A DNA stretch of 64,000 bases from Kluyvera georgiana ATCC 51603 (lineage in GTDB: Bacteria > Pseudomonadota > Gammaproteobacteria > Enterobacterales > Enterobacteriaceae), in NCBI RefSeq assembly GCF_001654985.1, contig NZ_LXEU01000030.1:1-64000 (forward strand), in the 5' to 3' direction. Positions within the stretch are counted from its first letter, which is position 1, and every line of letters starts with the position of its first letter. The notes beneath the pieces were generated by a model that was given only the letters and a program-made list of their open reading frames with translations, was not told the DNA's origin and made no database searches. Below, in pieces: positions 62,147-64,000 of this stretch. The translations under genes were made by a program, and so were the position numbers.

Positions 62147-63420
62147 GTTTCGAGGATCTGGCAGATACGCTGCTGCTGATGTTCGCTGAGCGACTGCTCG
62201 GCGTGGATCAGCGGCGGCGAAAACAGCGGCAGCACAATCGCGTAAGGCGATATCACCAGCGTACTGTCTTTCGGCGCGCCTTCTTTCTGGAAGATATGTG
62301 CCGCCAGATACTTCACATTGAGCGGCAGCAGGGTCAACTCCCGCAGCTGCTGTTCAATCTCCTGTTCCAGCGCCGGGTTATCGCCGGTCAGCAACACCAC
62401 CTGTTTTTCATGTAGCTCACTCTCCTGCATCAATCCCGCGCCAAAAATGACGGCAATGAGGGCCGCTTCATCGTCGCTGAAGCGCAGGGCGTAGCGCGTT
62501 TCAAAATCGGCCAGCGCGCTGCGGGTGGTGCGGATTAAACGCGGATAGAGACGATGGATCTCTTCCGGTAGATGATGATCGATCCCAATCGCGAACACAC
62601 AGCGGTTAAGCGCCTGGGCCAGATGGATATAAAGCTGGTTATGCAGCCCGCGTTCGTCGGTAAAGCGGCATCCGGCAATCTGCTGGAAACGCTCAACCAA
62701 ATGGGCAACCGCCAGATGTAACGGCTGATCCTGCTGACGTCCTTCGTCGTGCGGGTTGGGTATTTTCAACAGCATAAAGAGCAGGGCGAGGAAATGCTGT
62801 TCACCAGGATTAGGCGTTTGCATGACCCGCCGCTGCCAGTGGCGCACGATATCCGCCGCCATCTGGTATTCGTCGGTCGACTGGGTCCAGGCGCTCTGCA
62901 ATAGCGTGAACTGGGGGCTGACACCCTGATGATGCTGCAGCAGGCAGTATTGTAGATACAGGCGTAAAAACTGCCCGTCCCGGTACTCAAACTCACGCTG
63001 CAGGCTGCGGGCGCAGCGGTTAACCAGCGCCTGGAGATTCGTTTCATCGTACAGCGTGCGGGCAATTTTCAGCTGTTTCAGCTGCGTTTTGATAGCCGGT
63101 GTAAAATGGTTAGCGACGAACTGCGGGCACAGACGCAGCGCACGGCGCAGCCAGTGCAGCAGGCACAGGCGCAGGTCGAGGGTGGTGCCTTCAATCCGAT
63201 AGCTGCCATCCGCCTGAGTGGCGATTGCCAGACGATGGTAACGCTCAATCTCCTCTCCGGCCTCAACGATATCTTGCCGGGCGGTTGAAACATCGACATT
63301 ATTTATCATGCCAATGTATTCCGCCGTGATGGTGTGCCCTGGGAGATACAGCATTAACAGCGCCTGGCAGCGGCGCTGGGGATTGGAAAGCACAGATGGG
63401 GGGTCGAGTACGGTCATCAT
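62143..63420 (-). CDS. csiE: Stationary-phase inducible protein CsiE
   Basis: A 425-residue protein related to PTS-regulation-domain transcription antiterminators and activators, whose own role is unknown. The N-terminal part is a degenerate DNA- or RNA-binding region (SNPQRRCQALLMLYLPG); two PRD-like helical stretches follow (for example HLAQALNRCVFAIGIDHHLPEEIHRLYPRLI, a PRD), then a IIB-like C-terminal part. In E. coli it is induced in stationary phase by RpoS and cAMP-CRP. Two adjacent ATGs (63420, 63417) are equally possible starts. Confidence 0.88.
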   Translation of the reverse strand: MMTVLDPPSVLSNPQRRCQALLMLYLPGHTITAEYIGMINNVDVSTARQDIVEAGEEIERYHRLAIATQADGSYRIEGTTLDLRLCLLHWLRRALRLCPQFVANHFTPAIKTQLKQLKIARTLYDETNLQALVNRCARSLQREFEYRDGQFLRLYLQYCLLQHHQGVSPQFTLLQSAWTQSTDEYQMAADIVRHWQRRVMQTPNPGEQHFLALLFMLLKIPNPHDEGRQQDQPLHLAVAHLVERFQQIAGCRFTDERGLHNQLYIHLAQALNRCVFAIGIDHHLPEEIHRLYPRLIRTTRSALADFETRYALRFSDDEAALIAVIFGAGLMQESELHEKQVVLLTGDNPALEQEIEQQLRELTLLPLNVKYLAAHIFQKEGAPKDSTLVISPYAIVLPLFSPPLIHAEQSLSEHQQQRICQILET

Positions 63421-63536
63421 CTGCTATATCCAGCTGTGGGTAACCTGGATTAAGGATAGACAAAAGATAGCGGCAACCACGGGGCTTTCGCTAAGGAATG
63501 CTGGTGACGCTCACAGAATTTTTCACTGAGGAACGG

Positions 63537-64000
63537 ATGAAGAGAGTGAAACAATGCGCGGTTATGGTGTTTCTTGCGTTTTTATCATTAAACGCCAGGG
63601 CACATCCGCACAGTTTTATCACCATCACCAATCAATTGGTGGTGAGCGATGGCGCGCTGACCGGCATGAAAATGCGCTGGGTGATGGATGAGCTCACCTC
63701 GGCTGACCTGCTGTACGACGCGGGTAATGCAAAGCCCGGCGATGAGGTGTGGAAAAAACTGGCGGCGGAAGTGATGGCCAACGTGCTGGGGCAGCACTAC
63801 TTCACCGAGTTCTGGCATAACGGCATAAAGGTGAAGTTTGACAATCTGCCCAAAGAGTACGGTCTGGCGCGTGAGGGGCACCAGGCGGTATTGACCTTCA
63901 CGTTGCCCCTGGCCTCACCACAACCGCTGGCGGGGCAGACCTATACGTTCTCCACCTTTGACCCGACCTATTATGTCGATATGAGCTACGAAAAAGACAG
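63537..64000 (+). CDS. DUF1007-type secreted protein (cut by the window end)
   Basis: The reading frame is open from the ATG at 63537 to the last base, giving 154 residues so far; the 3' end lies outside. A Sec signal peptide is clear (MKRVKQCAVMVFLAFLSLNARA), with the probable cleavage ARA/HPHSF leaving a mature N-terminus His-Pro-His. The rest shows the DUF1007 pattern (FDNLPKEYGLAREGH, TFSTFDPTYYVDMSYEKD). Such genes often precede nickel/cobalt exporters of the RcnA family; the next gene is not visible. GAGGA is four bases before the ATG. Periplasmic, function unknown. Confidence 0.8.
   Translation, partial: MKRVKQCAVMVFLAFLSLNARAHPHSFITITNQLVVSDGALTGMKMRWVMDELTSADLLYDAGNAKPGDEVWKKLAAEVMANVLGQHYFTEFWHNGIKVKFDNLPKEYGLAREGHQAVLTFTLPLASPQPLAGQTYTFSTFDPTYYVDMSYEKD

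Noticed and set aside
63505-63518. GGTGA-CGC-TCACA between csiE and the DUF1007 gene as a CRP site
   Set aside because: The half-sites are only three bases apart instead of six, so CRP would not fit.

Overview
The window is a contiguous piece of an enteric gammaproteobacterial chromosome, from the Enterobacteriaceae in the broad Citrobacter/Enterobacter/Klebsiella/Kluyvera neighbourhood. The evidence is near-identity of dozens of proteins to Escherichia coli homologues recalled from memory, REP/BIME repeats of the enteric type, an rrnB-type T1/T2 terminator pair, and gene order following the E. coli rrnG-kgtP-pssA-ung-srmB-rpoE-lepAB-era-purL-glnB-hmp-glyA-hca-csiE block. GC looks mid-50s by eye. 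The genus cannot be settled from this window alone.

Layout. 1-520: 3' end of an rRNA operon (5S gene, tandem terminators, REP pair). 0.7-9.8 kb: kgtP, yfiM, pssA, patZ, tapT, trxC, yfiF and ung, covering transport, phospholipid synthesis, protein acetylation, RNA modification and repair. 10.1-14.1 kb: grcA with an FNR box, then a three-gene cassette (PTS EIIBC, ManD/RspA-like enolase-superfamily protein, GntR regulator) where E. coli carries other genes. 14.2-18 kb: srmB, trmN, nadB. 18.2-30.4 kb: envelope-stress operon rseD-rpoE-rseABC, then lepA-lepB-rnc-era-recO-pdxJ-acpS, yfhL, yfhH, pgpC and tadA. 30.4-34.6 kb: a second accessory cassette (GPH-type sugar transporter, cytoplasmic GH78 alpha-L-rhamnosidase-like enzyme, AraC regulator) between tadA and mltF. 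34.8-45 kb: mltF, purL, small RNA glmY with its sigma54 control region, glrK-qseG-glrR and glnB. 45-52 kb: acid-stress cad locus (cadC, cadB, cadA, dtpC). 52-55 kb: hmp and glyA, divergent, with NsrR-like and PurR-like boxes. 55-62 kb: yphA, the hca dioxygenase operon, hcaR and hcaT. 62-64 kb: csiE and a DUF1007-type secreted protein cut by the window end.

Most of the window is conserved core. The two carbohydrate cassettes (10.6-14.1 and 30.4-34.6 kb) and the DUF1007 gene are the least explained parts. Each cassette pairs an importer, one catabolic enzyme and one transcription factor, which suggests self-contained uptake systems for unknown sugars. No CRISPR array, tRNA, insertion sequence, prophage or plasmid function was seen. 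Several regulatory sites could be read directly: a perfect FNR box (grcA), a sigmaE promoter (rpoE), PurR boxes (purL, glyA), an NsrR box (hmp), three GlrR boxes (glmY) and CRP-like sites (kgtP, the PTS cassette, hcaT).
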